From NCBI GenBank assembly GCA_019508115.1, contig JAEKMC010000071.1, positions 1 to 38,416 of the forward strand: a DNA stretch of 38,416 nucleotides, read 5' to 3'. The notes below the pieces were generated by a model, which made no database searches, was not told the DNA's origin, and saw only the letters and a program-made list of their open reading frames with translations. Positions 9,364 through 20,441 of this stretch are shown piece by piece (within the stretch, counting starts at the first letter, position 1; each line of letters begins with the position of its first letter). The translations under genes and the position numbers were made by a program. Origin of the DNA: Sphingomonas sp. (lineage in GTDB: Bacteria > Pseudomonadota > Alphaproteobacteria > Sphingomonadales > Sphingomonadaceae).

Positions 9364-9393
9364 GCATGTGTATTGCTAATGTAATACACATGC
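9364..9393. promoter_or_regulatory. Long perfect dyad, probable operator
   Basis: GCATGTGTATT at 9364-9374 and AATACACATGC at 9383-9393 are perfect inverted arms of 11 bases around an 8-base spacer. The site is AT-rich inside GC-rich DNA and ends 27 bases before the GTG start of the next gene. No T tract follows, so a terminator is unlikely. The form is that of a homodimeric repressor site of the GntR, TetR or PadR kind. No such regulator is encoded in the window. Confidence 0.65.
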
Positions 9394-9420
9394 GCTGACG
9401 TTACGCGATCCGGAGAGGCG

Positions 9421-9846
9421 GTGGCGATGCGACAGTCCATTGTGATGCTGCTGGCGGCGATGTTTTCGGCCGCGACGATACCCACGGTTCCGTCGCTTGC
9501 CGCGGAAGCAACCAAGGCGACCGCCGATCCGGTGGGGGACTGGATCGGCACCGTCGATCCTGGCTCACCGGTCCGCGTGGCGGTGCATATCAGGCGGGTG
9601 GACGGCGCGCTGACCGGCACCGCGGATAGCCCGGATCAGGGGGCATTCGGCATCGTCATGTCGGAGGTCACGCTGGACGGCGACCATCTGGATTTCGAGA
9701 TCGACTCGATCGACGGTCGCTATGTCAGCACCTGGGATGCGACGAAGCAACATTATGTCGGCACCTGGACCCAGGGCGGGCGCATGCTGGCGCTGGAGCT
9801 TGGCCGCGGTTCGTATCCGCCCCCGGCGGCGATCTCCGGACACTGA
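9421..9846 (+). CDS. Small exported beta-rich protein, hydrolase N-terminal-like domain
   Basis: This 141-residue product starts at a GTG after GGAGAGGCG and has a signal peptide (MRQSIVMLLAAMFSAATIPTV, cleavage probably after SLAAEA). The mature part (GDWIGTVDPG, RVAVHIRRVDGALTGTADSPDQGAFGI, YVGTWTQGGRMLALELGRG) resembles the beta-rich domain that sits in front of the catalytic domain in many sphingomonad secreted alpha/beta hydrolases. Here that catalytic domain is absent, because a stop falls at 9844. The gene may be a stand-alone binding protein or the front end of a hydrolase cut at the start of the degraded patch. It has the dyad at 9364-9393 as likely control. The domain resemblance is from memory of family wording and needs a profile search. 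Confidence 0.65.
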   Translation: MAMRQSIVMLLAAMFSAATIPTVPSLAAEATKATADPVGDWIGTVDPGSPVRVAVHIRRVDGALTGTADSPDQGAFGIVMSEVTLDGDHLDFEIDSIDGRYVSTWDATKQHYVGTWTQGGRMLALELGRGSYPPPAAISGH

Positions 9847-10239
9847 AAAGCGCTGGCTGGGAATAGATACCATGCCGCGGGTACAAGTCGATGGCCGTCG
9901 CCGCGACATCGGTCCGCTGCCCAGCGAAAATATGAACGGTCGAGCGCGACCTTGCCCTTGCTGGACCAGGAAGTCGGCACGCTCGAGCGGCTCGATCGAC
10001 TGGGGCTGATTCCGCGAACGCGGCTTCTGGAAATGCAGCGGCAGCGCCATGCGGAAATAGGTGACCGGGGGATTGCCGTGGCTGAGCGCTCGCGCGGGAT
10101 ATCTGACGCGGCGAAATTCTCGCAGCAAGTACGCGAAGCGCGCGATCATGCGCTTCAGGAGGCACTCGGGGACCTGACGAAGTCGGGCGCTACGGCAGAA
10201 GGCTGGTACTATAATCTCATATTTGTCGAGAAAAAATAA
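9847..10239 (+). pseudogene. Remnant of HlyD-type secretion adaptor
   Basis: In the same frame as the preceding gene, after its stop, the stretch 9946-10200 translates to a helical segment (LDQEVGTLERLDRLGLIPRT, then RLLEMQRQRHAEIGDRG). It resembles the coiled-coil hairpin of HlyD/PrtE periplasmic adaptors of type I secretion systems. There is no N-terminal membrane segment or lipoyl half in front and no C-terminal beta domain behind. No proper start codon or ribosome site is seen (only a TTG at 9952). After about codon 80 the sequence turns into unrelated residues and stops at 10239. I read this as an internal fragment left by deletion, not a working gene. No ABC transporter or TolC partner is nearby. 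Confidence 0.55.
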
Positions 10240-10640
10240 TAGTCACATATATATGGATGGGTACTTTGATTTAGTTAAAAGTAGCTGAAGGTGGCTGTTG
10301 TTCGGACAAAGCGACAATGTTCTGTCCAATATTGCCACATATAATAACGAGTCCGGTGTTTCTATATTTCGCGACGATACCATCTGTGTAATCCGCTAAA
10401 GGATCATCAGTATAGATTATAGAAAACTAACTGGAATCCAAGTTCTCGGAGAAGCCGGTTACAATTCGATGATCCACGCTTTATTTCGGGCGGCGGATGG
10501 CGCGTATCTCGTTCCATATACGGATGATGGTGGATTTAGGACAGTCCGAACCGGACGGAATATTTCCGAGACTGGCGGAAATATTACGGAATATCTGAGC
10601 GAACTTAATATTACTCCGGGCAACACGGCAAAATATAACG
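10240..10640. other. AT-rich scar with an orphan open frame
   Basis: Base composition drops sharply here compared with both flanks; runs such as CACATATATATGG and the stretch around 10330-10440 are unlike the rest of the window. A plus frame opens near 10394 (RIISIDYRKLTGIQVLGEAG) and contains an ATG at 10469 (MIHALFRAADGAYLVPYTDD), continuing to about 10640. It then runs on as antisense of the adenosine deaminase. The first 70 or so codons look protein-like, but I do not recognise a family. No start is supported by a ribosome site. It may be the broken front of a foreign gene, acquired with the neighbouring secretion remnant. Confidence 0.5.
10559..10585. repeat. Perfect 10-base inverted repeat in the AT-rich scar
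   Basis: AATATTTCCG at 10559-10568 and CGGAAATATT at 10576-10585 pair perfectly across a 7-base loop. No T run follows on either strand. It lies about 120 bases beyond the end of the adenosine deaminase gene and could act as a weak terminator or processing site for it, or be part of the foreign fragment. Confidence 0.55.
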
Positions 10641-10708
10641 GCCCGCGCCCCCATGGCGGCACGGGTAAACGCCGGCCGACATCACGCGCAGAGCGTTGGA
10701 GCACACGC

Positions 10709-12232
10709 TCAGCGCGCGATGCGTTCGAACGCCTCCAGGTCTCGCTCCAGCTGCCGCTGCTTGGCTGCCTTGGGGTTGGCGGCGAGGAACGCCGCGCAGG
10801 CGGTTGTTGCGGCTATGCGGCACGGAGCGACGGTCGCTCCACCGGGCCGGTCCTGCCACAGGCCGGCTCCCGGCAGGAAGCTGTATTGCAGGCCATCGCG
10901 CACGATCTGTTTCAGGTCGCCGTAGCGCAGCCCCTGCTCGGTGACGGCGCGGACATACTCGTTCGTCATGTCGGTGCGCGAAACACCCTCGTCGTCGGTG
11001 GCAAGCACGACAGGCACGCCCGCCTCGCGATAGAGCGAAAGCGGATGGGCCCGCCCCTTTACGCCGAGGATCACCGCATTGCTCGTCAGATTGATCTCCA
11101 CCGCCACGCGATCGCGTGCCATTTTCTTGAGCAAAGCCGTCGCATCCGCCTCGTAGGAAATGTCGATCCCGTGGCCGATTCGCCGCGCGCCCGCCACCTC
11201 GACCGCGTCCCGTATATGGAAGCTGAGGTCGCGTGGCGGCACCAGCCCGAGAGTCAGTTCGCCGGCATGGAGCGAGAGGGCGACCTTCGGATGCCGCGCC
11301 TTCAGAAAGGCGATCATTCGCATGTGAAGCGCATAGTCGCGCACGGCCACCGGATCATGCTCCGGCGCCGCGATGTTGACGCCGACGAAGCGCGGATCCG
11401 CCTCGGCCAACGCAAAGCCGAGCGCGAGCTGCGCAAAGACCCGCGCCGGCGGTACCGTGCGGAGCGCGGTGTAGAGATAGCGTATCTCGACCCCGCAGGC
11501 AGGCTTCGCTACCGGGCGGCCGCAGCCATCGATGTCCGCCGCCGCGGCTTCGTATCGGTCATACTCGGCGCGCGTTGTGGCGACGGCACCGGGCAGCATC
11601 GGCGCGAGGCGTGCCTGGAGCGTTTCGAAATCATTCGGATCCATGTCCCCCATCTGCCGCGCGAGCTCGGCCGCGGCGCGTGCGCCATTGCTAAGCTCGA
11701 CATAAGCGACATGATCCGCCGCCGCCTGCTCGCGCGTTGCCGCCAGCGCCTTGCCCTCATTGTGACGCGACGCGAGCGAAAAGGCCGCGAAGGTGGCGAA
11801 GAAGCGATCATAGCCGGATTCTTGCGGATCGCCGACGCCCGCTTCGAACCCGCGCGTCGACCATGCGTCGATCGCACGGCTGTAGCGCGGATAATCATAT
11901 TCCAGTCCGGCCGCGGGGATGCGGCCCGGCGCGTCGCACGGTGGATCGACGACGCGATAGCTGTCGATCGCGATGCACAGGCCATCTGCCGCCGCCCAGC
12001 GCAGGAAATCCTCGGCATAATTGGCGCCGCCGTCGTGATTATGAAGATCGGCGCCCTTCGGCATTGCCTGAAGGAAAATCCGCAACCGCGGCGGACTGTC
12101 CGCGATCCGGTCGAGATAGGCGGCGGTGCGCGCTTCCGGCCCGCGGTCCGGGACTGGTGATATTCTCCGCGCATGAACGGCGGACGCAGCAAGCAACATC
12201 ACGGAAAAGCTCAAATTCCATAGAAGGCGCAT
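10709..12232 (-). CDS. Secreted adenosine deaminase
   Basis: This 507-residue exported metallo-deaminase converts adenosine or deoxyadenosine to inosine. A signal peptide is present (MRLLWNLSFSVMLLAASAVHA). Zinc and catalytic motifs of the adenosine deaminase family are all visible: KGADLHNH (His64, His66), SLHAGE (His322, catalytic Glu325), RIGHGID (His354) and LATDDEG (Asp413/Asp414). It is longer than the usual cytoplasmic enzyme (about 330-350 residues), with an insert near residues 90-250, as in extracellular growth-factor-like deaminases. Periplasmic or surface location suggests scavenging of external nucleosides. Its upstream region carries the motif shared with the purine operons (12325-12358), 92 bases before its start. 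It is divergent from the DUF1592 cluster. Confidence 0.9.
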   Translation of the reverse strand: MRLLWNLSFSVMLLAASAVHARRISPVPDRGPEARTAAYLDRIADSPPRLRIFLQAMPKGADLHNHDGGANYAEDFLRWAAADGLCIAIDSYRVVDPPCDAPGRIPAAGLEYDYPRYSRAIDAWSTRGFEAGVGDPQESGYDRFFATFAAFSLASRHNEGKALAATREQAAADHVAYVELSNGARAAAELARQMGDMDPNDFETLQARLAPMLPGAVATTRAEYDRYEAAAADIDGCGRPVAKPACGVEIRYLYTALRTVPPARVFAQLALGFALAEADPRFVGVNIAAPEHDPVAVRDYALHMRMIAFLKARHPKVALSLHAGELTLGLVPPRDLSFHIRDAVEVAGARRIGHGIDISYEADATALLKKMARDRVAVEINLTSNAVILGVKGRAHPLSLYREAGVPVVLATDDEGVSRTDMTNEYVRAVTEQGLRYGDLKQIVRDGLQYSFLPGAGLWQDRPGGATVAPCRIAATTACAAFLAANPKAAKQRQLERDLEAFERIAR

Positions 12233-12594
12233 TCAAAATCTTTCTGCTGCGTCTCTCCAACTTGTTTTTATTACGGATTACTTTGAGCACGGGGTGTAGC
12301 GGGCGGCTGTTCCTTGTTCAACGACAATGAAAAGCACAAGACGTTGCAAAAATGAGAGCAGCCCGCGCCAGCCGGCGGCACGCATCCGGCGCAGCGATCG
12401 GTTGGGGCCAGGCCGCGCGCGCCGCTCTAATTTTGCGTTATCTCCGTGCCGTAATCGGCAATGGACGAGGGCGGGGTGAGACCATAGGCCCGAAAAAATG
12501 GGCTGTATCACCGCCATTCCAGCATCGTGCCGTTGCCATGCGATCGCAGCGGCGCCGAAACCGTCGCGACGGCATGTGAATCGGTATCGATGAG
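12233..12594. promoter_or_regulatory. Divergent regulatory region, adenosine deaminase / DUF1592 cluster
   Basis: These 362 bases contain no credible gene; a 75-codon plus frame at 12352-12579 is Arg-rich and has no ribosome site. The deaminase-proximal part (12233-12300) is AT-rich, as expected of a promoter. The shared purine motif lies at 12325-12358. The DUF1592-proximal part shows a small GCCC/GGGC hairpin around 12488-12505, which is unremarkable. Confidence 0.55.
12325..12358 (+). promoter_or_regulatory. Purine-regulon motif, site 1 (upstream of adenosine deaminase)
   Basis: The left part CAATGAA (12325-12331) is followed by 10 bases and the right part CGTTGCAAAAATGAGAG (12342-12358). 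The same two parts with the same 10-base gap occur at 25787-25820 and, on the other strand, at 26807-26840. CAATG and CGTTG form a near-dyad 12 bases apart, as expected for a LysR-type operator. The CAATGAA end faces the deaminase, whose start is 92 bases away; the DUF1592 start is 237 bases away on the other side. Confidence 0.72.
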
Positions 12595-15037
<2,443 letters not shown>

Positions 15038-15063
<26 letters not shown>

Positions 15064-16375
15064 CCGCCGCGCGATGCTGCGCGGGGCGGGCACAATGATC
15101 GCCTTGCCCTTCCTTGAGGCGATGATGCCTGCCGCCAAGGCCGCGGATATCGCAGCGCGCCCGAAGCGGCTTCAGATCTTCTACACGCCCAACGGCATGA
15201 TGATGCAGAACTTCCGTCCGGCGACGGCCGGAAAGGGGTTCGCGCTTCCCTCGACGCTGGAGCCGCTCGCGCCGCACCGCGACGCAATCACGATCGTCAG
15301 CGGGCTCGGCCATCCCAGCGCGGCCGCGATGGGCGATCGTCCCGCCGGCCATGGCCGCTCCTGTCCCGCTTTCCTGACGGGCACACATGTCCGCCAGACC
15401 GAAGGCTCGGATATCCGCTGCGCGATTTCGGTCGACCAGGTCTATGCGCAGCATGTCGGCGACGCGACGCAACTCAGCTCGCTCGAGCTTGGGATCGATC
15501 AGGCGAGCCTGCTCGGCAGCTGCGACATCGGCTATAGCTGTGCCTATACCAACGGCATTTCGTGGCTGAACCCGACCGTGCCGTTGCCGGTGACCGCCAA
15601 TCCGCGCGACGTATTCGAACGGCTGTTCGGCGACGGCGACGCGCTCGACGAGAAGAGCCGGCTCGCGCAGTTGCGCCGCCAGACGAGCATTCTGGATTTC
15701 GTGATGGACGATAGCGCACGCCTGGCGGGTCAGCTCGGCGTAGAGGATCGCCGCAAGCTCGACGAATATCTCGATGCGACGCGCGCGATCGAAAAACGTA
15801 TCCAGCGCGCAATGGCGTCGGGCGCTGCGCAGTCGGGCAGCCTTGAACGCCCCGCGGGCATCCCGGACTCGTTCGACGAACATGTCCGCCTGATGATCGA
15901 CCTTCAGGTGCTGGCGATGCAGGCGGACATCACGCGTGTCGGCAGCTTGATGACGGGCCGCGAGATCAGCAACCGCACCTATCCCGAGATCGGCGTGCCG
16001 GATTCGCACCATATGCTGAGCCATCACGGCCACAATCCGGAGAAGATGGCCAAGCTGGCGCGGATCAACCAGCACCACATGGAATATTTCGCCTATTTTC
16101 TCGATCGGATGAAGGCGGTGAAGGACGGCGAAGGCACTTTGCTCGATCGCACTTTGGTGCTGCGGGGCTCGGCCTTCGGAGATCCGAACGAGCATGATCA
16201 TATGGACCTGCCGGTGATCGTCGCGGGCGGCCTGATCGAGGGCGGCCGCCATATCGTGCTCGACAAGACCGTGACGATGTCCAACCTGCTGCTTGCCGCC
16301 TTGCATCGGCTCGACGTGCCCGCCGCTTCGTTCGGCGACAGCACGGGGCCGCTGGCGGAGCTTACCGGTGCCTGA
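15038..16375 (+). CDS. DUF1552 (HXXSHH) exported protein
   Basis: This 445-residue protein has a Tat-like signal (LSRRAMLRGAGTMIALPFLEA). The mature part matches DUF1552, renamed HXXSHH: KRLQIFYTPNGMMM, IVSGLGHP, and the defining motif HMLSHH at residues 325-330. The region RGSAFGDPNEHDHMDLPVIVAGG resembles the sulfatase-like end of related planctomycete proteins. His-rich motifs hint at a metal site. Its constant partner is the DUF1592 protein, encoded just upstream with a 26-base overlap, which argues for a shared complex or pathway. No function has been assigned from the sequence. Confidence 0.88.
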
Positions 16376-17777
16376 AGCCGTGCGCCGCGCGATTGCCGGC
16401 CTCGCCCTGGTCGCGTGCTGCGCGCAGCTTGGTGCGCGCACGCCGTCCGAAGAGGCCGCACCGGCGCTGGCAAGCGCGATCCGCGCCGATAATCTGGTGG
16501 CGGCACGCGCGGCGCTCGCGCGCCACGCCGATCCCAATAAGCGGCTGGCATTCGGCACGCCGCCGCTCGCGCTCGCAGTCAATGTGCAGGACCCCGCGAT
16601 GGTGGCAATGCTGCTCGCCGCCGGCGCCACCCCCAATATCGCCGATGACGACGGCGAGACCCCGCTGGCGCTCGCGTGCGAACTCGGCAATGCCGCTATC
16701 GTCGCGCGGCTGCTCGATGCGCATGCCGACGTGCGCAAAGCGCGGCCCGACGGCTCCACCCCGCTCGCTATCTGCGCGCGCTATGGCGAGCCCGATATGG
16801 TGGCCAATATCCTCGCCGCAGGTGCTCCGGCGGACAGTGCCGACAGCCGCGGCCAGACGCCGCTGATGTGGGCCGCCGCCTCGGGACGCGTCGCCGCCAT
16901 CAAGCTGTTGCTGAAGGCGGGCGCGGACGCGAACCGCGTCTCGGGGGGCGGCTTCACGCCGCTCTTTTTCGCGATCAAGAGCGGCGCGCCGCCGGCGGTA
17001 GAGGCCTTGCTCGCGGCGGGGGCGCGGACCGACCATCGCGGCCCGGAAAATACCAGCGCCGCCCAGCTCGCCGTCTACCAGCACAATTATGCCGCCGCCG
17101 CGTTGATGGTCGAACGCGGCGCCGATTTGGCGGAGCGGGATCGCAACGGCAATCAATTGCTCCACGCCGCCGCGGAGGGCGGCGATGCCGCGCTCGTCGG
17201 CCTGCTCCTGGCACGGGGGGCGGATCCCAATGGCCTGACCGGCCCGTCGCGCATCAAATGGGTGACCGAAGCGAATTTCGGCGTTCCCCCACCACCCGTT
17301 CCACCCACCCCGCCGCTGCTGCTTGCCGCCGCGCACGGGCATGAGGCGGCGATGAAGCTGTTGCTCGCAGCCGGCGCCAATCCTCGCTTCATCACGCAGG
17401 ACGGGACGAATATCGTGCTCGCCGCCGCCCGGGGCGGCAGCATGGCAGCGCTCGATCTCGCGCTCTCCATCGCGCCGGATGTCAATGTCGCGGATGCCAA
17501 CGGCGCCACCCCGCTCCATGTTCTGATCGGCGGCGGCGTTCAGCCCGAATTTCCCGCGATGATGCGACTGCTCGCCGCGCATGGCGCGCGTACTGATATC
17601 CGCAGCAAGCGTGGCTCCACCGCGGCGGCGATGGCGCTTGACGGACTGACCGAGGTCAAGGCGATCTTTCTCGATATCTTTCCCGCCGCGGCCAATCCGG
17701 CGAATGCGGAAACCAGGGCCGCGCCGTCGGCGCCGGCCCGCGGTGCGGTCGTAACCACGGCGCAGGCCATACCGTAA
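16368..17777 (+). CDS. Exported ankyrin-repeat protein
   Basis: This 469-residue protein starts at the GTG at 16368, eight bases before the end of the DUF1552 gene, with GGAG upstream. A short signal peptide (RRAIAGLALVACCAQLGA) is followed by about eleven ankyrin repeats. Many show the TPLALA, VARLLDAGA type pattern (for example QTPLMWAAASGRVAAIKLLL). A proline-rich linker (VPPPPVPPTPPLLLAA) interrupts the array near residue 310. Ankyrin arrays bind other proteins. Coupling to the DUF1592 and DUF1552 genes suggests it is the scaffold or inhibitor partner of that pair in the periplasm. The end is low-complexity (Ala/Pro). Confidence 0.88.
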   Translation: MPEAVRRAIAGLALVACCAQLGARTPSEEAAPALASAIRADNLVAARAALARHADPNKRLAFGTPPLALAVNVQDPAMVAMLLAAGATPNIADDDGETPLALACELGNAAIVARLLDAHADVRKARPDGSTPLAICARYGEPDMVANILAAGAPADSADSRGQTPLMWAAASGRVAAIKLLLKAGADANRVSGGGFTPLFFAIKSGAPPAVEALLAAGARTDHRGPENTSAAQLAVYQHNYAAAALMVERGADLAERDRNGNQLLHAAAEGGDAALVGLLLARGADPNGLTGPSRIKWVTEANFGVPPPPVPPTPPLLLAAAHGHEAAMKLLLAAGANPRFITQDGTNIVLAAARGGSMAALDLALSIAPDVNVADANGATPLHVLIGGGVQPEFPAMMRLLAAHGARTDIRSKRGSTAAAMALDGLTEVKAIFLDIFPAAANPANAETRAAPSAPARGAVVTTAQAIP

Positions 17778-17816
17778 AACTGATCCTCCACCCACCTCTA
17801 CCAAGGCAGGCATTTC

Positions 17817-18299
17817 ATGGTCGTTTCACGCGTTTTCCGAATTCTTCAGGGCGCCATGCTCACGGCGGCGCTTCCCGCGCTCGCACTGGCAGCCGTGCCC
17901 GCCGCGGCGCAATCGCCGCAGGCCATTATCGCCGCACGGCAGGCAGGTTTCAAGAAAATGGGCGCGGCGATGAAGGTGCTGAAAGCGCAGCTCGACAGTG
18001 GCGCACCCGCCAAGGACGTGATGGCGAATGCCGCCCGCACGATCGCGCTTACCGCGCCGCAACAAGCGAAGATGTTTCCCGCGGGCACCGGCGCCTCGGC
18101 AGGCGTGAAGACCGATGCGCTGCCCAACATCTGGACCGATCGCGCGAACTTCGACGCGCTGATGGTCCGGCTCGTCGGCGAGACCGCCAAGCTGCAAGCG
18201 GTTGCCGGCGGCGGGGATGCGGCCGCGATCGCCGCGCAGACCAAGGCCACCGGAGCGGCCTGCGCGGCGTGCCATCGTCAGTTCCGTGCCGACAACTGA
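17817..18299 (+). CDS. Cytochrome c-prime / c556 type protein
   Basis: This 160-residue exported monohaem cytochrome has a signal peptide ending about AAAQS (residues 1-32). It is followed by a four-helix bundle and the haem motif CAACH near the C-terminus (ACAACHRQFRADN). Position of the haem site at the end and the helical Ala/Lys-rich body fit class II cytochromes c (c-prime/c556). The ATG at 17817 follows AAGGCAGG. It lies 39 bases after the ankyrin gene and next to a cytochrome b561 gene, a common pairing in which the b-type protein passes electrons from quinol to the periplasmic cytochrome. Confidence 0.9.
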   Translation: MVVSRVFRILQGAMLTAALPALALAAVPAAAQSPQAIIAARQAGFKKMGAAMKVLKAQLDSGAPAKDVMANAARTIALTAPQQAKMFPAGTGASAGVKTDALPNIWTDRANFDALMVRLVGETAKLQAVAGGGDAAAIAAQTKATGAACAACHRQFRADN

Positions 18300-18315
18300 C
18301 AGCGGTAGCCCAGCC

Positions 18316-19005
18316 ATGCCGCCCACCGAACAAGCCGCAACGCCGCGGCGCGCGCCGATCTGGGACGCACCTGTCCGTCTGTTCCATTGGCTGCTCATCG
18401 CGCTGCTCGCTTTTTCCTGGTGGAGCGGCAAACATCACGACATGGATTGGCACCGCCGCTCCGGCTACACGATCCTCGCGCTGGTGATCTTCCGCATCTA
18501 CTGGGGCTTCTTCGGCGGACGGACCGCGCGCTTCGCGCAATTCGTGCGCGGGCCGCGCGCCGCCTTCGCTTATGCGCGTGCGCTCGCCAGCGGGCGATAT
18601 GTGGCGACCCCCGGCCATAATCCGGTCGGAGGCTGGAGCGTGATCGTGATGCTCTGCAGCCTGGCGGTCATGGTCTGCGCGGGGCTATTCTCGGTCGATG
18701 TCGACGGGCTCGAATCCGGGCCGCTCGCCGATTACGTGAGCTTCGATCAGGGGCGCACCGCCGCCGCGATCCACCATCTGATGTTCAACCTGCTGCTCGG
18801 ATTGGCGGCGCTCCATGTGCTCGCGGTCCTCTTCTATCTCGTGCGGCTGCGGCGCAACCTGATCACGCCGATGATCCACGGCCGCCGCCGCGCGTACGAG
18901 GGCGAGACGGTCGAGGATCTCGGGGCCTCAGGATGGAAGGCAGTGCTCGGCATCGTGATCGCGGGGGTATGCGCTTATGCGATATCACGCGGTTTGCACT
19001 TCTGA
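18316..19005 (+). CDS. Cytochrome b561 family membrane protein
   Basis: This 229-residue inner-membrane di-haem b protein has its first helix from APVRLFHWLLIALLAF (haem His in FHW). Later helices include HRRSGYTILALVIFRIYWGFFGG, the segment from GGWSVIVMLCSLAVMVCAGL, and HHLMFNLLLGLAALHVLAVL with further His ligands, plus a final C-terminal helix. It would exchange electrons between the quinone pool and a periplasmic partner, most likely the c-type cytochrome encoded just upstream. The ATG at 18316 is chosen. An in-frame GTG at 18286 would overlap the upstream gene. The ribosome site is weak. It converges with the purine permease gene, with nine bases between. Confidence 0.88.
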   Translation: MPPTEQAATPRRAPIWDAPVRLFHWLLIALLAFSWWSGKHHDMDWHRRSGYTILALVIFRIYWGFFGGRTARFAQFVRGPRAAFAYARALASGRYVATPGHNPVGGWSVIVMLCSLAVMVCAGLFSVDVDGLESGPLADYVSFDQGRTAAAIHHLMFNLLLGLAALHVLAVLFYLVRLRRNLITPMIHGRRRAYEGETVEDLGASGWKAVLGIVIAGVCAYAISRGLHF

Positions 19006-19014
19006 CGGCCGCGC

Positions 19015-20424
19015 TCAGGCCGCCACTTCGTCGGCTGTAACCACGGGCCGCAGCGGCACGACCAGATTGAGAATGACCGCGATGAGCGCGGCGGGGAGCA
19101 CGCCCGACGTCAGCATGATGCGCAATGTTTCCGGCACGTGCGAAACCGCCGCGGGTTCGAGCTCGAGCCCGACGCCAAGCGACAGCGCTACGCCGAAGAT
19201 CATCATGTTGCGTTGAGTCCAGACGACCGTGGACAGGATCGAGACCGCAGCGGCCGCGACCATGCCGAACATCACGATCACGCCCCCGCCCAACACCTCG
19301 ATCGGGATGGTCGTGATCACCGCGCCGATCTTGGGCACCAGCCCGCACAGGACGAGGAACAGCGCGCCGATCGTGACGATGTGGCGGCTCATCACGCCGG
19401 TTATCGCGATCAGCCCGACATTCTGGCTGAACGAGGTGTTGGGCATCGCCCCGAACAAAGCGGCGAGCGCGGTGCCCACGCCATCGGCCGAGGTCGCGCC
19501 GATCAGCTCGCGGTCGGTCGCCCGGCGCCCGCCCGTGCCTTCGCAAATCGCCGAGACATCGCCGATCGATTCGATCGCGGAGATGAAGCCCATCAGGCAA
19601 AAACCCAAGATCGCCGACAATGAAAACTGGACGCCGAAATGGAAGGGCGAAGGCAGCATGAACCAGCCCGCGGTACCGACCGCGGCGAGCGAGACCCGCC
19701 CCATCATCGCCGCGACCGCATAGCCCGCGAGCAGCCCAAGCAGCACCGACGCGGTCGACCATATTCCGCGCGCGAAGAAGCTGAGGCCGAGCGTCGTCGT
19801 CACGACCACGCCCGCAAGCAGCCAGCTCGCTCCGGCACCGTAAGCGGGCGTTCCCTGCGCCGGTACGCCGCCGGCCGCATATTGCACGCCGATCCGCATC
19901 AGCGAGAGGCCGATCATCACGACCACCAGTCCCGTGATCATCGGCGGCAGTGCGAAGCGGATACGCCCTACGAAAAAGCTCAGGCAGGTGTGGAACAGGC
20001 CGCCGATGATCGCGGCGGTGGTCAGCGCTGCCATGGCACCCACGCCGTGGCCCGCGACGATCGGGATCATGACCGGAACGAAAGCGAAGCTGGTGCCCTG
20101 CACGATCGGGAGGCGCGCACCGATCGGTCCAATGCCGATCGTCTGCATCAACGTGGCGATTCCCGCGAACAGCATCGCCATCTGGATCATGTAGATCAGG
20201 TCACCCGGATCATTCGAACCGAAGCCGAAGCCCGCCGCGCCGGCGACGATGATCGCCGGCGCAAGATTGCTGACGAACATGGCAAGCACATGCTGGATGC
20301 CGAGCGGGATCGCGATGGCCAGGCCGGGGAAATAATCCGGATCACGCGCTTGTTCGGCGGTCATGATTCCGGCTTGGTGGATGCCCGCGGTGGCGGTCGG
20401 CGCGGCAAGCTGGGCAGCGGTCAT
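19015..20424 (-). CDS. NCS2 family urate/xanthine-type permease
   Basis: This 469-residue inner-membrane transporter has 12-14 transmembrane segments. NCS2 signatures are QGTSFAFVPVMIPI, the TM8 motif FISAIESIGDVSA with a substrate-binding Glu, and PNTSFSQNVGLIAITGV in TM10. This wording is of the nucleobase/ascorbate branch close to urate and xanthine permeases (PucJ/PucK, UacT). The ATG at 20424 has GAGGAG upstream; a longer frame upstream is antisense to the deaminase gene and not coding-like. It is 17 bases downstream of 8-oxoguanine deaminase, whose product is urate, which supports urate or a related oxopurine as substrate. Direction is probably H+-coupled uptake. Confidence 0.9.
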   Translation of the reverse strand: MTAAQLAAPTATAGIHQAGIMTAEQARDPDYFPGLAIAIPLGIQHVLAMFVSNLAPAIIVAGAAGFGFGSNDPGDLIYMIQMAMLFAGIATLMQTIGIGPIGARLPIVQGTSFAFVPVMIPIVAGHGVGAMAALTTAAIIGGLFHTCLSFFVGRIRFALPPMITGLVVVMIGLSLMRIGVQYAAGGVPAQGTPAYGAGASWLLAGVVVTTTLGLSFFARGIWSTASVLLGLLAGYAVAAMMGRVSLAAVGTAGWFMLPSPFHFGVQFSLSAILGFCLMGFISAIESIGDVSAICEGTGGRRATDRELIGATSADGVGTALAALFGAMPNTSFSQNVGLIAITGVMSRHIVTIGALFLVLCGLVPKIGAVITTIPIEVLGGGVIVMFGMVAAAAVSILSTVVWTQRNMMIFGVALSLGVGLELEPAAVSHVPETLRIMLTSGVLPAALIAVILNLVVPLRPVVTADEVAA

Positions 20425-20441
20425 GCGCGTCTCCTCAAGGA

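Noticed and set aside
10640-12160. Continuation of the 10469 plus frame through the adenosine deaminase region
   Set aside because: Only the first 60 or so codons lie outside the deaminase; the rest is its antisense.
12352-12579. A 75-codon plus frame between adenosine deaminase and the DUF1592 gene
   Set aside because: It has no ribosome site, is Arg-rich, and starts within the conserved regulatory motif.
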